From: Solirubrobacteraceae bacterium
GTDB lineage: Bacteria > Actinomycetota > Thermoleophilia > Solirubrobacterales > Solirubrobacteraceae
NCBI GenBank assembly: GCA_017882405.1
Contig: JADGPO010000147.1
Span: 1 to 64,000, forward strand
DNA length: 64,000 bases
Direction of reading: 5' to 3'
The notes under the pieces are model-generated. The model was not told where the DNA came from. It did not search any database and worked only from the letters and a program-made list of their open reading frames with translations. Below, piece after piece: positions 41,797-50,591 of this stretch (positions within the stretch are counted from its first letter, which is position 1; each line of letters starts with the position of its first letter). The position numbers were made by a program, and so were the translations under genes.

Positions 41797-41836
41797 CGGC
41801 CGGCGGCCCTGTCGGCCGGCGGCCCTGTCGGCCGGC
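41797..41836. repeat. 16-bp GC-rich tandem repeat between convergent genes
   Basis: CGGCCGGCGGCCCTGT is present twice and then half a third time. Each unit contains self-complementary CGGCCG/GCCGGC, so both strands can form strong hairpins. It lies between the ends of convergent genes and may work as a bidirectional terminator. Confidence 0.6.
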
Positions 41837-41867
41837 CGAAGTGTGGCCGGCACGCGCGACCTCTCGG

Positions 41868-42050
41868 CTACTCGTCCGGGCTGCCGGAGTCATCGGCGGC
41901 CAGACCTGGTTCGTCCTCCGCAGCGTGCATCGAGCAGAGGGTCGGTCCGCCGGACTCCAGCACCGCCTGCATCTCGGCGTCCGTCAGCGTCACGCCGCAC
42001 TCCTCGCAGCGATCGCCGGCGCTTTCCAGGCTGTGCTCCTCGAGGCTCAT
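41868..42050 (-). CDS. Small acidic zinc-ribbon-like protein
   Basis: Sixty residues with CEECGVTLTDAEMQAVLESG followed by GPTLCSMHAAEDEP: a C-x2-C pair and a C-x2-H pair, which could bind one zinc. The C-terminus is acidic (ADDSGSPDE). It overlaps the upstream small gene by 4 bp, so both are likely one transcript. I recognise only the zinc-ribbon layout, not a named family. Confidence 0.65.
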   Translation of the reverse strand: MSLEEHSLESAGDRCEECGVTLTDAEMQAVLESGGPTLCSMHAAEDEPGLAADDSGSPDE

Positions 42051-42286
42051 GGGCGTGGATGTCGATGGAGGCGCTGCGCGCGCAGGGCCAGCTCCGTGAG
42101 GGACGCGCTCGCCTGACGAACCAGCTGAGCTCCCTCACCGCCACTGCGCTCGGCGAGCCGCTGCAGCATCAGCTGGCGAACGCGCTCGCGCCGGACGTTG
42201 CGCTCGCGGAGATCCCGGTAGAGGTCGCGCGGCGCGCTACGGGCGCCGGCAGTTGCCTGTCCGCTGGGGGGGCGTGTCTGGAGCAT
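42047..42286 (-). CDS. Small basic hypothetical protein
   Basis: A 79-residue arginine-rich helical protein (PRDLYRDLRERNVRRERVRQ, then LMLQRLAERSGGEGAQLVRQ). No known motif. ATG 42286 starts the pair with the zinc-ribbon-like gene at 41868. It is divergent from the ArsA-type operon. Confidence 0.45.
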   Translation of the reverse strand: MLQTRPPSGQATAGARSAPRDLYRDLRERNVRRERVRQLMLQRLAERSGGEGAQLVRQASASLTELALRAQRLHRHPRP

Positions 42287-42450
42287 GATAGGAGGCTAAG
42301 TCCCTGTCGCGCCCCGATCCACCGGGGTGATTGCGGCAAGCTCTCCGTAGTCCGCTGTCGGCCGACGCCCGCGATACACCGTGGTTTGCCGAATGACGTG
42401 CCGCGCTGTTTCACCGAGGCGCCGAGTGCGGCGGGCCGTACGGTGAAACC

Positions 42451-43437
42451 ATGGCAGGCGCACGCGTGAGCCTGGGCGGCTCGGATCAGGCCGCGCGGGG
42501 GTCCGCGCGGTCGCCGGAGGCCGGTCGCGCGGTGGACCGTCTCTTCGCTCGCTCGCTGCTGGTTGTCACCGGAAAGGGCGGCGTGGGGAAGTCGACGGTG
42601 GCAGCGGCGTTCGGTTTGGCCGCGCAACAGCGTGGGCTGCGGACGATCGTCGTCGAGGTGGCCGCACGTGACGATCTGTCCCGCGCGCTTGGCGGGTCAG
42701 GCAGCGACGCGACGCACACCGAAGGAGTCATCTCTGACCGGCTGCACCACATTTCGATCGAGCCGCAGAGCGCAACGGAGGAGTACCTGCGCCAGCGGCT
42801 GCCGATCGGGGCTCTGGCCGGCGTGCTCGCGCGCAACCGGATGTTCGCCGCATTGAGTGCCGCCACTCCGGGCATGCGGGAGCTGATCACGATTGGCAAG
42901 GTGTGGGAGCTGGCACAGCCCCACCGACACACGCGCGGCTTCGATCTCGTCGTCCTGGACGCCCCGGCAAGCGGGCACTGCCTGGCAATGCTCCAGGCAC
43001 CGCGCACGTTCGCGTCGATCGCGCGCGTTGGCCCCGTTGCCAAACAGGGACGGGCGGTGGCGAACTTTCTCGACGACCCCCAACGCACCGCCGTGGTGGC
43101 GGTGTCGACCGCCGAGGAGATGCCGGTCGCCGAGACGCTCGAGCTCCGCGCGACCCTGCGCACCCAACTCGGGCTCGACCTGTCGCTCGTCGTCGTCAAC
43201 GCGGTCGTGCCTCACAGCTTCTCCGCTGCCGATGAGCGGACACTCCGAGCCGCGCCGCCCTCGCCCGCTCGGCATGCCGCGCTCTTTTCGGCCGGCTGGG
43301 CACGCCACCAGCGCACACAGGCCGCCAGCCTGCACCGAGGCCTCCCGGACGTACCGCTGATCACGCTTCCGCTCGTCTTCGAGTCCGCACTCGACCATTC
43401 GGCGCTCGAGTGGCTCTCACGGGAGTTCGATCGATGA
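42451..43437 (+). CDS. ArsA/Get3-like ATPase, first subunit (Rv3679-like)
   Basis: A 328-residue P-loop ATPase of the ArsA/GET3 class. The deviant Walker A is VTGKGGVGKSTVAAAFGLAA, with RTIVVEVAARDDLSRALGGS next and LVVLDAPASGHCLAMLQAP as switch II. It lacks arsenite-binding cysteine triads. A second ATPase gene overlaps its stop. Actinobacteria carry such pairs (Rv3679/Rv3680 in M. tuberculosis), proposed to act as a Get3-like heterodimer for membrane-protein or redox homeostasis. TACGGT ends six bases before the ATG, suggesting a leaderless mRNA. Confidence 0.88.
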   Translation: MAGARVSLGGSDQAARGSARSPEAGRAVDRLFARSLLVVTGKGGVGKSTVAAAFGLAAQQRGLRTIVVEVAARDDLSRALGGSGSDATHTEGVISDRLHHISIEPQSATEEYLRQRLPIGALAGVLARNRMFAALSAATPGMRELITIGKVWELAQPHRHTRGFDLVVLDAPASGHCLAMLQAPRTFASIARVGPVAKQGRAVANFLDDPQRTAVVAVSTAEEMPVAETLELRATLRTQLGLDLSLVVVNAVVPHSFSAADERTLRAAPPSPARHAALFSAGWARHQRTQAASLHRGLPDVPLITLPLVFESALDHSALEWLSREFDR

Positions 43438-44579
43438 GCGTTTCCGAGCTCATGGCCGGCAAGCGCATCTGCATCTGCACCGGATCAGGAGGGGTGGGCA
43501 AGACGACCACTGCGGCGGCCATTGCCATCGGGCTCGCGTCACGCGGTCAGCGAGTTGCCGTGGTGACAATCGATCCCGCCCGGAGGCTCGCCGACGCGCT
43601 CGGGCTCGAGGAGCTGGGAAATCAGCCACGGATGGTCCACCCCGGCCACTTCACGCGACACGGGATCGAACTGCGCGGCGAGCTGTGGGCGATGATGCTC
43701 GACGCGAAGCGCACCTTCGATGAGCTCATCGAGTTGCTCGCGCCCGACGCCGCCACGCGGGATGAGATCCTCGCCAACCGCATCTACCAGGAGCTCTCGA
43801 GCGCCGTGGCGGGGTCGCAGGAGTTCACCGCCGTGGCCAAGCTCTACGAGCTCGACTGCTCCGGCCGCTTTGACGCGATCGTGCTCGACACACCACCGTC
43901 GCGTAATGCATTGGACTTCCTCGATGCCCCCAATCGCCTGCGTGGGTTCCTTGAAGGTCGTGCGCTCAAGATTCTCACTGCGCCGACCGGAGCGGCCGCC
44001 ACGATCGCGGCGCACGGCAGCGGCATCGCCTTCGCAGCCCTGCGGCGCGTGACGGGTGTCGACCTACTGGCCGACCTCAGCGAGTTCCTTCGTGTCTTGA
44101 GCGGCGTCGTCGACGGGTTCGCGGAGCGCGCCCGTGCCGTCGAGCGACTGTTGGGCGATCCGGGAACAACCATCCTGATCGTCACCTCGCCCGAGCCGGC
44201 GCCGGTCCAGGAGGCGATCTTCTTCCGCCGCCGACTCGCGGAGGCCGGGATGCCGTTCGGCGGTCTCGTCGTCAACCGCGCGCGCGTGCTGACGCCCACC
44301 AGCCCCGCGGTGGATGAGTCCGCTCTGCGAGCGGACCTCGGCGGCGACAGCGGACTCTCGGCCAGATCCATGCGGGCACTCCGTGACCTGCGGGCACTCG
44401 CTCACCGCGACGCCGCCGGCCTCGAGCTTCTCGCGGCCGAGCTCGGCGACGAGCACCCGATCGTGATCCCACAGCTCGATCGGGCGGCCAGCGATGTCGC
44501 CGGACTCGCCATCGTTGAGCGCTTCCTCTTCGCCGGACCGCGGGAGCGCACAGAACTGCTGGCCGCCGAAGCGTTCTGA
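43434..44579 (+). CDS. ArsA/Get3-like ATPase, second subunit (Rv3680-like)
   Basis: A 381-residue ATPase overlapping the first subunit by 4 bp. Walker A is CTGSGGVGKTTTAAAIAIGL, the A-loop region RVAVVTIDPARRLADALGLE and switch II FDAIVLDTPPSRNALDFLDA. The region around 230-300 (LLADLSEFLRVLSGVVDGFA) is the helical part that forms the client groove in Get3 proteins. As with the partner, no metal-binding Cys cluster is seen, so arsenite transport is unlikely. Confidence 0.88.
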   Translation: MSVSELMAGKRICICTGSGGVGKTTTAAAIAIGLASRGQRVAVVTIDPARRLADALGLEELGNQPRMVHPGHFTRHGIELRGELWAMMLDAKRTFDELIELLAPDAATRDEILANRIYQELSSAVAGSQEFTAVAKLYELDCSGRFDAIVLDTPPSRNALDFLDAPNRLRGFLEGRALKILTAPTGAAATIAAHGSGIAFAALRRVTGVDLLADLSEFLRVLSGVVDGFAERARAVERLLGDPGTTILIVTSPEPAPVQEAIFFRRRLAEAGMPFGGLVVNRARVLTPTSPAVDESALRADLGGDSGLSARSMRALRDLRALAHRDAAGLELLAAELGDEHPIVIPQLDRAASDVAGLAIVERFLFAGPRERTELLAAEAF

Positions 44580-44690
44580 GTGGTCAGCTCTCGTCGTCGG
44601 GCCGATCGCCTCGATGATCTGTGGGCCTTTGCATCCCAAGCAGATCAAGGCGAGCGCGACGGTCCCCCTCCACGGCGCGCGCGTGGCTAT

Positions 44691-44735
44691 TCCCTCACGA
44701 GGGATCAGTAGTTCGTGCGCGGGCCGCTCGGCCCG
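44691..44735. promoter_or_regulatory. Two inverted repeats upstream of phosphoketolase
   Basis: TCCCT-CACG-AGGGA (44691-44704) and CGGGCCG-CT-CGGCCCG (44720-44735) lie 52 and 20 bp before the xfp ATG. TAGGCT ends six bases before the ATG, so the second palindrome would overlap the core promoter of a leaderless transcript and could bind a repressor. Confidence 0.45.
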
Positions 44736-44755
44736 ACAGTGGCTAGGCTGGCCAC

Positions 44756-47143
44756 ATGTCCACCACGCCCGACGAGCTCAACCTAATCGACGCCTACTGG
44801 CGCGCCGCCAACTACCTGTCTGTCGGTCAGATCTATCTGCTGGACAATCCGCTGCTGCGCCGGCCGCTGAGCGCCGAGGACGTCAAGCCGCGGCTGCTGG
44901 GCCACTGGGGGACGACCCCCGGGCTGAACTTCATCTACGCGCATCTCAACCAGCTGATCTGCCGGCGCGACCTCAATGCGATCTACGTAACCGGTCCGGG
45001 CCACGGAGGTCCCGGTTTGGTCGCCAACGCCTACCTGGAGGGCACCTACAGCGAGGTCTATCCCCACATCGGCCAGGATGAGACCGGGATGCGGCGGCTG
45101 TTTCGCCAGTTCTCGTTCCCCGGCGGGATCCCGAGCCACGTCGCCCCCGAGACCCCGGGCTCCATCCATGAGGGTGGGGAGCTGGGCTACAGCCTGGTAC
45201 ACGCCTACGGCGCGGCGTTCGACAACCCCGACCTGCTGGTGGCGTGCGTGATCGGCGACGGCGAGGCCGAGACCGGTCCGCTGGCGGCCAGCTGGCACTC
45301 CAACAAGTTCCTCGACCCCAAGGACGACGGCGCCGTCCTGCCGATCCTCCATCTCAACGGCTACAAGATCGCCAACCCACCCGTGCTCGCTCGAATCCCG
45401 CACGGCGAGCTCCAGGCGCTGCTCGAGGGCTACGGCCACGACCCGATCTTCGTCGAGGGCCACGACCCGGAGACTATGCACCGCCTGATGGCCGACGCCC
45501 TGGCCCGGTGCATGGACCGGATCGCCCAGATTCAGCAAGTCGCTCGTGAGACCGGCAGCCTGAAGCGGCCGCGATGGCCGATGATCGTGCTGCGCTCCCC
45601 GAAGGGCTGGACCGGCCCCAAGGAGGTGGACGGGCTGCCCGCCGAGGGCACGTCCCGCTCGCATCAGGTGCCACTGGCCAACGTGCGGGGGAATCCCGAG
45701 CATCTCGCCCAGCTGGAGTCGTGGATGCGCTCCTACCGTCCCGACGAGCTGTTTGACGAGCGCGGCGCGGTCCGCGACGAGCTGGCGGCGCTGCCTCCGC
45801 GGGGGCAACGGCGGATGAGCGCCAATCCGCACGCCAACGGCGGGCTGTTGCTCAAGGACCTCGAGCTCCCCGACTTTCGCGACTACGCCGTCGACGTGCC
45901 CTCCCCGGCCACCACGACCAGCGAAGCCACCCACGTGCTCGGCACCATGCTGCGCGACGTCATCGCCGCCAACCCGGAGACGTTTCGGATCATGGGACCT
46001 GACGAGACGGCCTCCAACCGCCTGCAGGCGGTCTTCGAGACCACCGATCGTGCCTGGGAGGCTGAGATCGTGGAGGGAGACGATCACCTCGCGCCTGACG
46101 GCCGGGTCATGGAGGTCCTCTCCGAGCACCTGTGCGAGGGCTGGCTGGAGGGCTACCTGCTCACCGGCCGCCATGGCCTGTTCAACTGCTACGAGGCGTT
46201 CATCCACATCATCGACTCGATGTTCAACCAGCACGCCAAATGGCTGAAGGTCACCCGACAGATCCCGTGGCGACGACCGATCGCCTCCCTGAACTACCTG
46301 CTCTCCTCCCACGTGTGGCATCAGGACCACAACGGGTTCTCGCACCAGGATCCCGGCTTCATCGACCACGTGGTCAACAAGAGGGCCGAGATCGTCCGCG
46401 TCTACCTGCCGCCCGATGCCAACTGCCTGATGTCGGTGGCCGACCACTGCCTGCGCAGCCGCGATTACGTCAACGTGATCGTCGCCGGCAAGCAGCCCGC
46501 GCTGAACTACCTGACGATGGACGAGGCGATCGCGCACTGTACCCGCGGCCTCGGGATCTGGGAGTGGGCCTCCAACGATGACGGCGAAGAGCCCGACGTC
46601 GTGCTCGCCTGCGCCGGTGACGGTCCCACCCTGGAGACCGTGGCCGCCACCGCGCTGCTGCGCGAGCATCTGCCCGACCTGCGCGTCCGGGTGGTCAACG
46701 TCGTCGACCTGATGCGCCTGGAGCCCGAGACCGAGCACCCCCACGGGCTGCCGAAGTCGGAGTTCGACGCCCTGTTCACCACGAGCCGGCCGGTGATCTT
46801 CGCCTACCACGGCTATCCCATGCTGATCCATCGCCTCACCTACCGCCGCACCAACCATCACAACATCCACGTCCGCGGCTACAAGGAGGAGGGAACGACC
46901 ACCACCCCGTTCGACATGATGATGCTCAACGACCTCGACCGCTATCACCTGGTGATGGACGTCATCGATCGCGTGCCTGGCCTCGGCGAACGTACCGCCG
47001 GCCTGCGCCAGCAGATGAACGACGCGCGGCTGCGCGCCCGCGCGTACACCCGTGAGGCCGGCGACGATCTTCCCGAGGTGCGCGACTGGACCTGGCCGGG
47101 AGCGCCGCCCGCGAGCACCGGCTCCGCCTCCGAGGTCAACTAG
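44756..47143 (+). CDS. xfp: Xylulose-5-phosphate/fructose-6-phosphate phosphoketolase
   Basis: A 795-residue TPP enzyme of standard length. Signatures include [35 protein letters not shown], the TPP motif [20 protein letters not shown] with [10 protein letters not shown], and the catalytic-region sequence [16 protein letters not shown]. It cleaves xylulose-5-P or fructose-6-P with phosphate to acetyl phosphate plus an aldose phosphate. The downstream acetate kinase gene (6 bp away) converts the acetyl phosphate to acetate with ATP formation, giving redox-neutral substrate-level phosphorylation. Confidence 0.97.
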   Translation: MSTTPDELNLIDAYWRAANYLSVGQIYLLDNPLLRRPLSAEDVKPRLLGHWGTTPGLNFIYAHLNQLICRRDLNAIYVTGPGHGGPGLVANAYLEGTYSEVYPHIGQDETGMRRLFRQFSFPGGIPSHVAPETPGSIHEGGELGYSLVHAYGAAFDNPDLLVACVIGDGEAETGPLAASWHSNKFLDPKDDGAVLPILHLNGYKIANPPVLARIPHGELQALLEGYGHDPIFVEGHDPETMHRLMADALARCMDRIAQIQQVARETGSLKRPRWPMIVLRSPKGWTGPKEVDGLPAEGTSRSHQVPLANVRGNPEHLAQLESWMRSYRPDELFDERGAVRDELAALPPRGQRRMSANPHANGGLLLKDLELPDFRDYAVDVPSPATTTSEATHVLGTMLRDVIAANPETFRIMGPDETASNRLQAVFETTDRAWEAEIVEGDDHLAPDGRVMEVLSEHLCEGWLEGYLLTGRHGLFNCYEAFIHIIDSMFNQHAKWLKVTRQIPWRRPIASLNYLLSSHVWHQDHNGFSHQDPGFIDHVVNKRAEIVRVYLPPDANCLMSVADHCLRSRDYVNVIVAGKQPALNYLTMDEAIAHCTRGLGIWEWASNDDGEEPDVVLACAGDGPTLETVAATALLREHLPDLRVRVVNVVDLMRLEPETEHPHGLPKSEFDALFTTSRPVIFAYHGYPMLIHRLTYRRTNHHNIHVRGYKEEGTTTTPFDMMMLNDLDRYHLVMDVIDRVPGLGERTAGLRQQMNDARLRARAYTREAGDDLPEVRDWTWPGAPPASTGSASEVN

Positions 47144-47149
47144 CCCCGC

Positions 47150-48247
47150 TTGCCGATCCTCACCGTAAACGCCGGCTCCAGCAGCCTCAAGCTCAGCCTG
47201 ATCGGCGAGCAGGAGCAGACGCTCGCCGAGCGCGAACTCCCGGCTCCCGGAGCCCGGGTGGATCGTGAGGAACTGGCCGCCGCGCTGCGCGACGGCCCCG
47301 CTGACGCGGACGCCGTCGCTCACCGCATCGTGCACGGCGGCACCATGTACCGCGACGCGCTCATGATCGACCCGCAGGTCCGCGAGCGGCTGCGCGAGCT
47401 CACCGACTTGGCGCCCCTGCACCAGCCCAAGTCGCTGGCCGCCCTGGACGCCGTCACCCGCCAGCTGCCCGATGTGCCGGCGGTGGCCTGCTTTGACACC
47501 GCGTTTCACGCCACCTTGCCCGAGGCCGCCGCCACCTATGCGCTCCCGGCGCGCTGGCGCGAGCGGTGGGGACTGCGGCGATACGGCTTTCACGGCCTCT
47601 CCCACGGCTGGGTCGCACGCCGGGTCCCCGAGCTGCTGTCTTCCGGTGGCAGGCCTGACCGCATCATCTCCTGCCACCTCGGTGCCGGAGCGTCACTGTG
47701 CGCGATCCACCGGGGCGAGTCGGTCGACACCACGATGGGCTTCACGCCGCTGGAGGGGCTCGTGATGGCCACCCGCTCGGGCAGTGTGGATCCCGGCATG
47801 CTGCTGTGGCTGCTGGAACGCGAGTCGCTCACGGAAGCCGAGCTGGCCGACGCGCTGGAGCACGAGTCGGGACTGCTCGGTCTGGCCGGCAACGCTGCCA
47901 TGCGACATGTCCTCGCTGCCGCCCAGAGCGGCGACCACGACGCCCGGTTGGCGATCGACGTCTATCTGCACCGGCTGTGCGCTCACGTGGGGGCGATGGC
48001 CGCCGCATTGGGGGGTGTCGACGTGCTCGTGTTCACGGGCGGCGTGGGCGAGCACTCGCCCGAGATCCGCCGGCAAGCGACTCACCGACTCGCGTTCCTC
48101 GGCGCGGACATCGACGAAGCCGCCAATCGGTCCGCCGACGGTGACCACGACATCACCGCCTCAGGCGCGGCGGTCACGACGCTGGTTCTGCGAGCCCGCG
48201 AGGACCTCGAGATGGCTCGTCAGGCCCGCCAGGTGCTGGCCAGCTGA
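47150..48247 (+). CDS. ackA: Acetate kinase
   Basis: A 365-residue ASKHA-fold kinase starting at TTG 47150. Family signatures: ILTVNAGSSSLKLSLIGEQE, HRIVHGG, FDTAFHATLPE, RRYGFHGLSH (catalytic region), ISCHLGAGASLCAI, TTMGFTPLEGLVMATRSG and VLVFTGGVGEHSPEIR. It makes ATP from acetyl phosphate supplied by the phosphoketolase just upstream. The 3' end overlaps the opposing USP gene by about 74 bp. Confidence 0.96.
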   Translation: MPILTVNAGSSSLKLSLIGEQEQTLAERELPAPGARVDREELAAALRDGPADADAVAHRIVHGGTMYRDALMIDPQVRERLRELTDLAPLHQPKSLAALDAVTRQLPDVPAVACFDTAFHATLPEAAATYALPARWRERWGLRRYGFHGLSHGWVARRVPELLSSGGRPDRIISCHLGAGASLCAIHRGESVDTTMGFTPLEGLVMATRSGSVDPGMLLWLLERESLTEAELADALEHESGLLGLAGNAAMRHVLAAAQSGDHDARLAIDVYLHRLCAHVGAMAAALGGVDVLVFTGGVGEHSPEIRRQATHRLAFLGADIDEAANRSADGDHDITASGAAVTTLVLRAREDLEMARQARQVLAS

Positions 48248-49073
48248 CTTTCGGTCCGAGCACGAGCAACGGGCAGCTCACCCGACCGGCCAGATGGGTC
48301 GAGATGCTCCCCACCAGTGCCCGATCGATCGGCCCGAGTCCGCGGGAGCCGACGACCAGGACGTCGACCTCGCGCGCGAACTCAACGAGCTGCGCCCGCG
48401 GCTCGCCGTACGCGACGTCGCCAACCACATCGTCCACCGCGGCCAACCGCTCACGCTCGGCGAGGATCGCCTGCTCGGTCGGTTCAGTCCAGGACACGGG
48501 CGCCCCGTCGTCGGCCGCCGGCTGCAGGGTCACGACCGAGCGAGCCACGATCTGACAGGACCCACCGACCGCCAGGCCACGAGCGGCCTCCAGCGCCCGC
48601 CGGCTGTCTGGCGACCCGTCATCCGCCACGCCGATCCTCTGCCATTCATGGTCGCTGCGGGCATAGCCGCGAGGAGCGACGGCCACCGCGCACGGAGCAC
48701 CGTGCAATGCCGCTCGGGTGTCGTCACCGATCAGCAGTCGTCCGATCGACCCGCGGTGCGAGCAGCCGATCACGAGCCCGTCGGCGTGTTCCGTGCGGGC
48801 CAGGTAGTGCAGACCGCGCCCCGGCGACCCGTAATTGGACACGACCGTCTCGGCATTGACGCCGATCGCGAGGCGCTCGCCGGTCAGCAGTCGCTGGGCG
48901 CGGTCCCGCTCGTCTGCCAGCGCAACCCCGTCGCCGAACCCCAGGGCCGGGTCGCTGTAGACGTGGGCCAGCACGATCCGGGTGGACGGCGCGGCCAGCC
49001 GTTGGGCGAGCACGATCGCGTCCCGACCGCCCGGCCGACCATCCACGCCAACAAGCAGCTTCTCGAACATCAC
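48174..49073 (-). CDS. Universal stress protein, tandem two-domain
   Basis: A 299-residue USP. Domain 1 opens MFEKLLVGVDGRPGGRDAIV and carries VIGCSHRGSIGRLLIGDDTR; domain 2 opens IGVADDGSPDSRRALEAARG and ends DVLVVGSRGLGPIDRALVGS followed by CPLLVLGP. Domain 2 has a full nucleotide motif, domain 1 a partly degenerate one. The last 25 residues extend into the acetate kinase gene on the other strand. Divergent from the next USP, with an identical copy of the 14-mer motif in between. Confidence 0.9.
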   Translation of the reverse strand: MMFEKLLVGVDGRPGGRDAIVLAQRLAAPSTRIVLAHVYSDPALGFGDGVALADERDRAQRLLTGERLAIGVNAETVVSNYGSPGRGLHYLARTEHADGLVIGCSHRGSIGRLLIGDDTRAALHGAPCAVAVAPRGYARSDHEWQRIGVADDGSPDSRRALEAARGLAVGGSCQIVARSVVTLQPAADDGAPVSWTEPTEQAILAERERLAAVDDVVGDVAYGEPRAQLVEFAREVDVLVVGSRGLGPIDRALVGSISTHLAGRVSCPLLVLGPKVSWPAPGGPDEPSRGPRGLAEPAS

Positions 49074-49101
49074 GGCACTCCCGAGGTATCAAAGGTCTTG
49101 G

Positions 49102-49144
49102 CGCACCGTAGGTGCGTGCCGCTGTCTCGCCATCCGTGGTCGCC
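49102..49144. promoter_or_regulatory. Palindrome and second CATCCGTGGTCGCC copy between divergent USPs
   Basis: CGCACC-GTA-GGTGCG (49102-49116) is a perfect inverted repeat. CATCCGTGGTCGCC (49131-49144) is identical to the element at 30859-30872. Further CCGTAG words are at 49205-49212 and 49216-49228. All lie in the 239-bp gap between USP genes at 49073 and 49313. Confidence 0.5.
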
Positions 49145-49312
49145 CACCCCGGGCTCCGGGCTTTACCCGGCCCCTGTGAGCTCGGGCTGGCACGCGACGA
49201 AGCTTTCCGTAGAAGACCCGTAGCCGACGCCCGGCCGCCCCCCGATGAGCGCCCACCCGTCCGCGCTTAGCCTCACCTAGCCACACCCACTCAGCGATCG
49301 GAGAGCGGCCCC

Positions 49313-49825
49313 ATGCCCACCCTCATCTGTTACGACGGTTCGCCCAGCGCCCAGCGCGCATTGCGGGCCGCTCACGATTGCCTCGGCCACCAGCCCGCTG
49401 TGCTCCTGCACGTCTGGAACCCGCCGGAGCGAACTCACCCTGACTCGTTCGGCGTCGGCGATAGCCACGGCCCGAGCTATGAGCAGCTTGGCCACTTCAG
49501 CGAAGAGCGCGCCACGGAGATCCTGGCCGAGGGTCGGCGGCTCGCCGCATCTCTCGGCATCGCCGCCTCCACCCGCTCCGAGCCCAGCCACTCCAGTGTC
49601 TGGCAGACGATTCTCGACGTTGCCGACGAACTGGACTGTGAGCTGATCGTCACGGGCACCCACGGCCGCACGGCCGTCACCACCGGACTGCTGGGCAGCG
49701 TCTCCAACGCACTGGTTCACAACTCGCGCCGGCCCGTGATGACGGTCCCCCACAGCACCGTCAGTAGCCAGCCCGCCCAGTCGGGCTCGCACCCCGAGCA
49801 CGCTGCGACAACCGACCACCGGTGA
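49313..49825 (+). CDS. Universal stress protein, single domain
   Basis: A 170-residue USP: MPTLICYDGSPSAQRALRAA at the start, a longer variable loop, and the ATP loop LIVTGTHGRTAVTTGLLGSV followed by SNALVHNSRRPVMTVPH. The glycine motif is complete. It belongs to the ICYDGS/ICFDGS subgroup together with the genes at 50081 and the remnant at 35560. The next gene starts on its stop codon. Confidence 0.92.
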   Translation: MPTLICYDGSPSAQRALRAAHDCLGHQPAVLLHVWNPPERTHPDSFGVGDSHGPSYEQLGHFSEERATEILAEGRRLAASLGIAASTRSEPSHSSVWQTILDVADELDCELIVTGTHGRTAVTTGLLGSVSNALVHNSRRPVMTVPHSTVSSQPAQSGSHPEHAATTDHR

Positions 49826-50100
49826 CCGCCGACCCCCTTGCCGGTCCGATGCGCTGCCAGCGCTGCGGCGATGTCATCGGAGCCTATGAGCCGACGGTGC
49901 TGGTGACTCCCACCGGACCCCACGAGACCTCATTGGCCGCCGAGCCGCGGTTGGTGTCAAGCACCACCCACTCGCGCTACCACCAGGCCTGCTTCGAGCA
50001 GATCGCTGAACGGCAGCAGCTGGACAATCTCCCGACCGGCATTCGTCACACTCACGGTATAGCGATAAGGAGCGAGCCGAATGATCTTGATTTGCTTTGA
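49822..50100 (+). CDS. Small zinc-ribbon-type hypothetical protein
   Basis: A 92-residue protein from GTG 49822, which overlaps the USP stop. It shows MRCQRCGDVIGAYEPTVLVT and later SRYHQACFEQIAE, a C-x2-C and H-x3-C arrangement that could form one zinc site. Its 3' end overlaps the next USP gene by 20 bp. It lies between two USP genes in the same operon; the function is unknown. Confidence 0.6.
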   Translation: MTADPLAGPMRCQRCGDVIGAYEPTVLVTPTGPHETSLAAEPRLVSSTTHSRYHQACFEQIAERQQLDNLPTGIRHTHGIAIRSEPNDLDLL

Positions 50101-50584
50101 TGGTTCTGTTGATTCGCGGGCCGCGATTGAGCGGGCGGGCGAGTTGCTCGGCGGTCAGCCCGCGACCGTCCTGACGGTTTGGCAGCCCTTCAGTGAGGTG
50201 CTGGCACGCAGCTCTTCCGGCATGCTCGCGATGTCGCCGGGCAGCTTCGACATCGAGGAGATCGACACCGCGACGCGCGAGCGGGCGCAGGAGTCAGCCG
50301 AGGAGGGCGCGGAACTGGCGCGCCAGGCGGGGCTGGACGCACAGCCGCGAACCTGCTCACTGAACAGGACGGTTGCGAGTGCCATCCTCAGAGAGGCGGC
50401 GACGACCGGTGCGAGCGCGATCGTGATGGGGTCCCGAGGTCTCACCGGCGTGAAGTCGCTGCTGCTCGGCAGCGTGTCGCATGCCGTGATCCAACATGCC
50501 GACCGCACGGTGATCGTCGTTCCGTCGCCAGAGGTTGCCGCCGAACGCGAACGCGAGCATGAAGCACGACGAGTACGGGATTAG
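50081..50584 (+). CDS. Universal stress protein, single domain
   Basis: A 167-residue USP: MILICFDGSVDSRAAIERAG, GQPATVLTVWQPFSEVL, and the ATP loop IVMGSRGLTGVKSLLLGSVS followed by HAVIQHADRTVIVVPSPE. AAGGAGCG precedes the ATG. It is the intact paralogue of the deleted gene at 35560-35758. The CBS-domain gene follows after 8 bp. Confidence 0.93.
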   Translation: MILICFDGSVDSRAAIERAGELLGGQPATVLTVWQPFSEVLARSSSGMLAMSPGSFDIEEIDTATRERAQESAEEGAELARQAGLDAQPRTCSLNRTVASAILREAATTGASAIVMGSRGLTGVKSLLLGSVSHAVIQHADRTVIVVPSPEVAAEREREHEARRVRD

Positions 50585-50591
50585 GTGGGTC

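Noticed and set aside
41797..41836. GC-rich tandem repeat considered as an origin or attachment site
   Set aside because: It has no DnaA-box-like words or recombinase nearby, and its position between convergent genes fits a terminator better.
42451..44579. Arsenical pump ATPase (arsA) annotation
   Set aside because: No ArsB, ArsD or ArsR genes nearby and no Cys triad in either ATPase; the Get3-like pair of actinobacteria is a closer match.
44783..47677. A 964-codon open frame antisense to xfp and ackA
   Set aside because: Composition is typical of a shadow frame in GC-rich DNA; xfp and ackA on the plus strand have complete family signatures.
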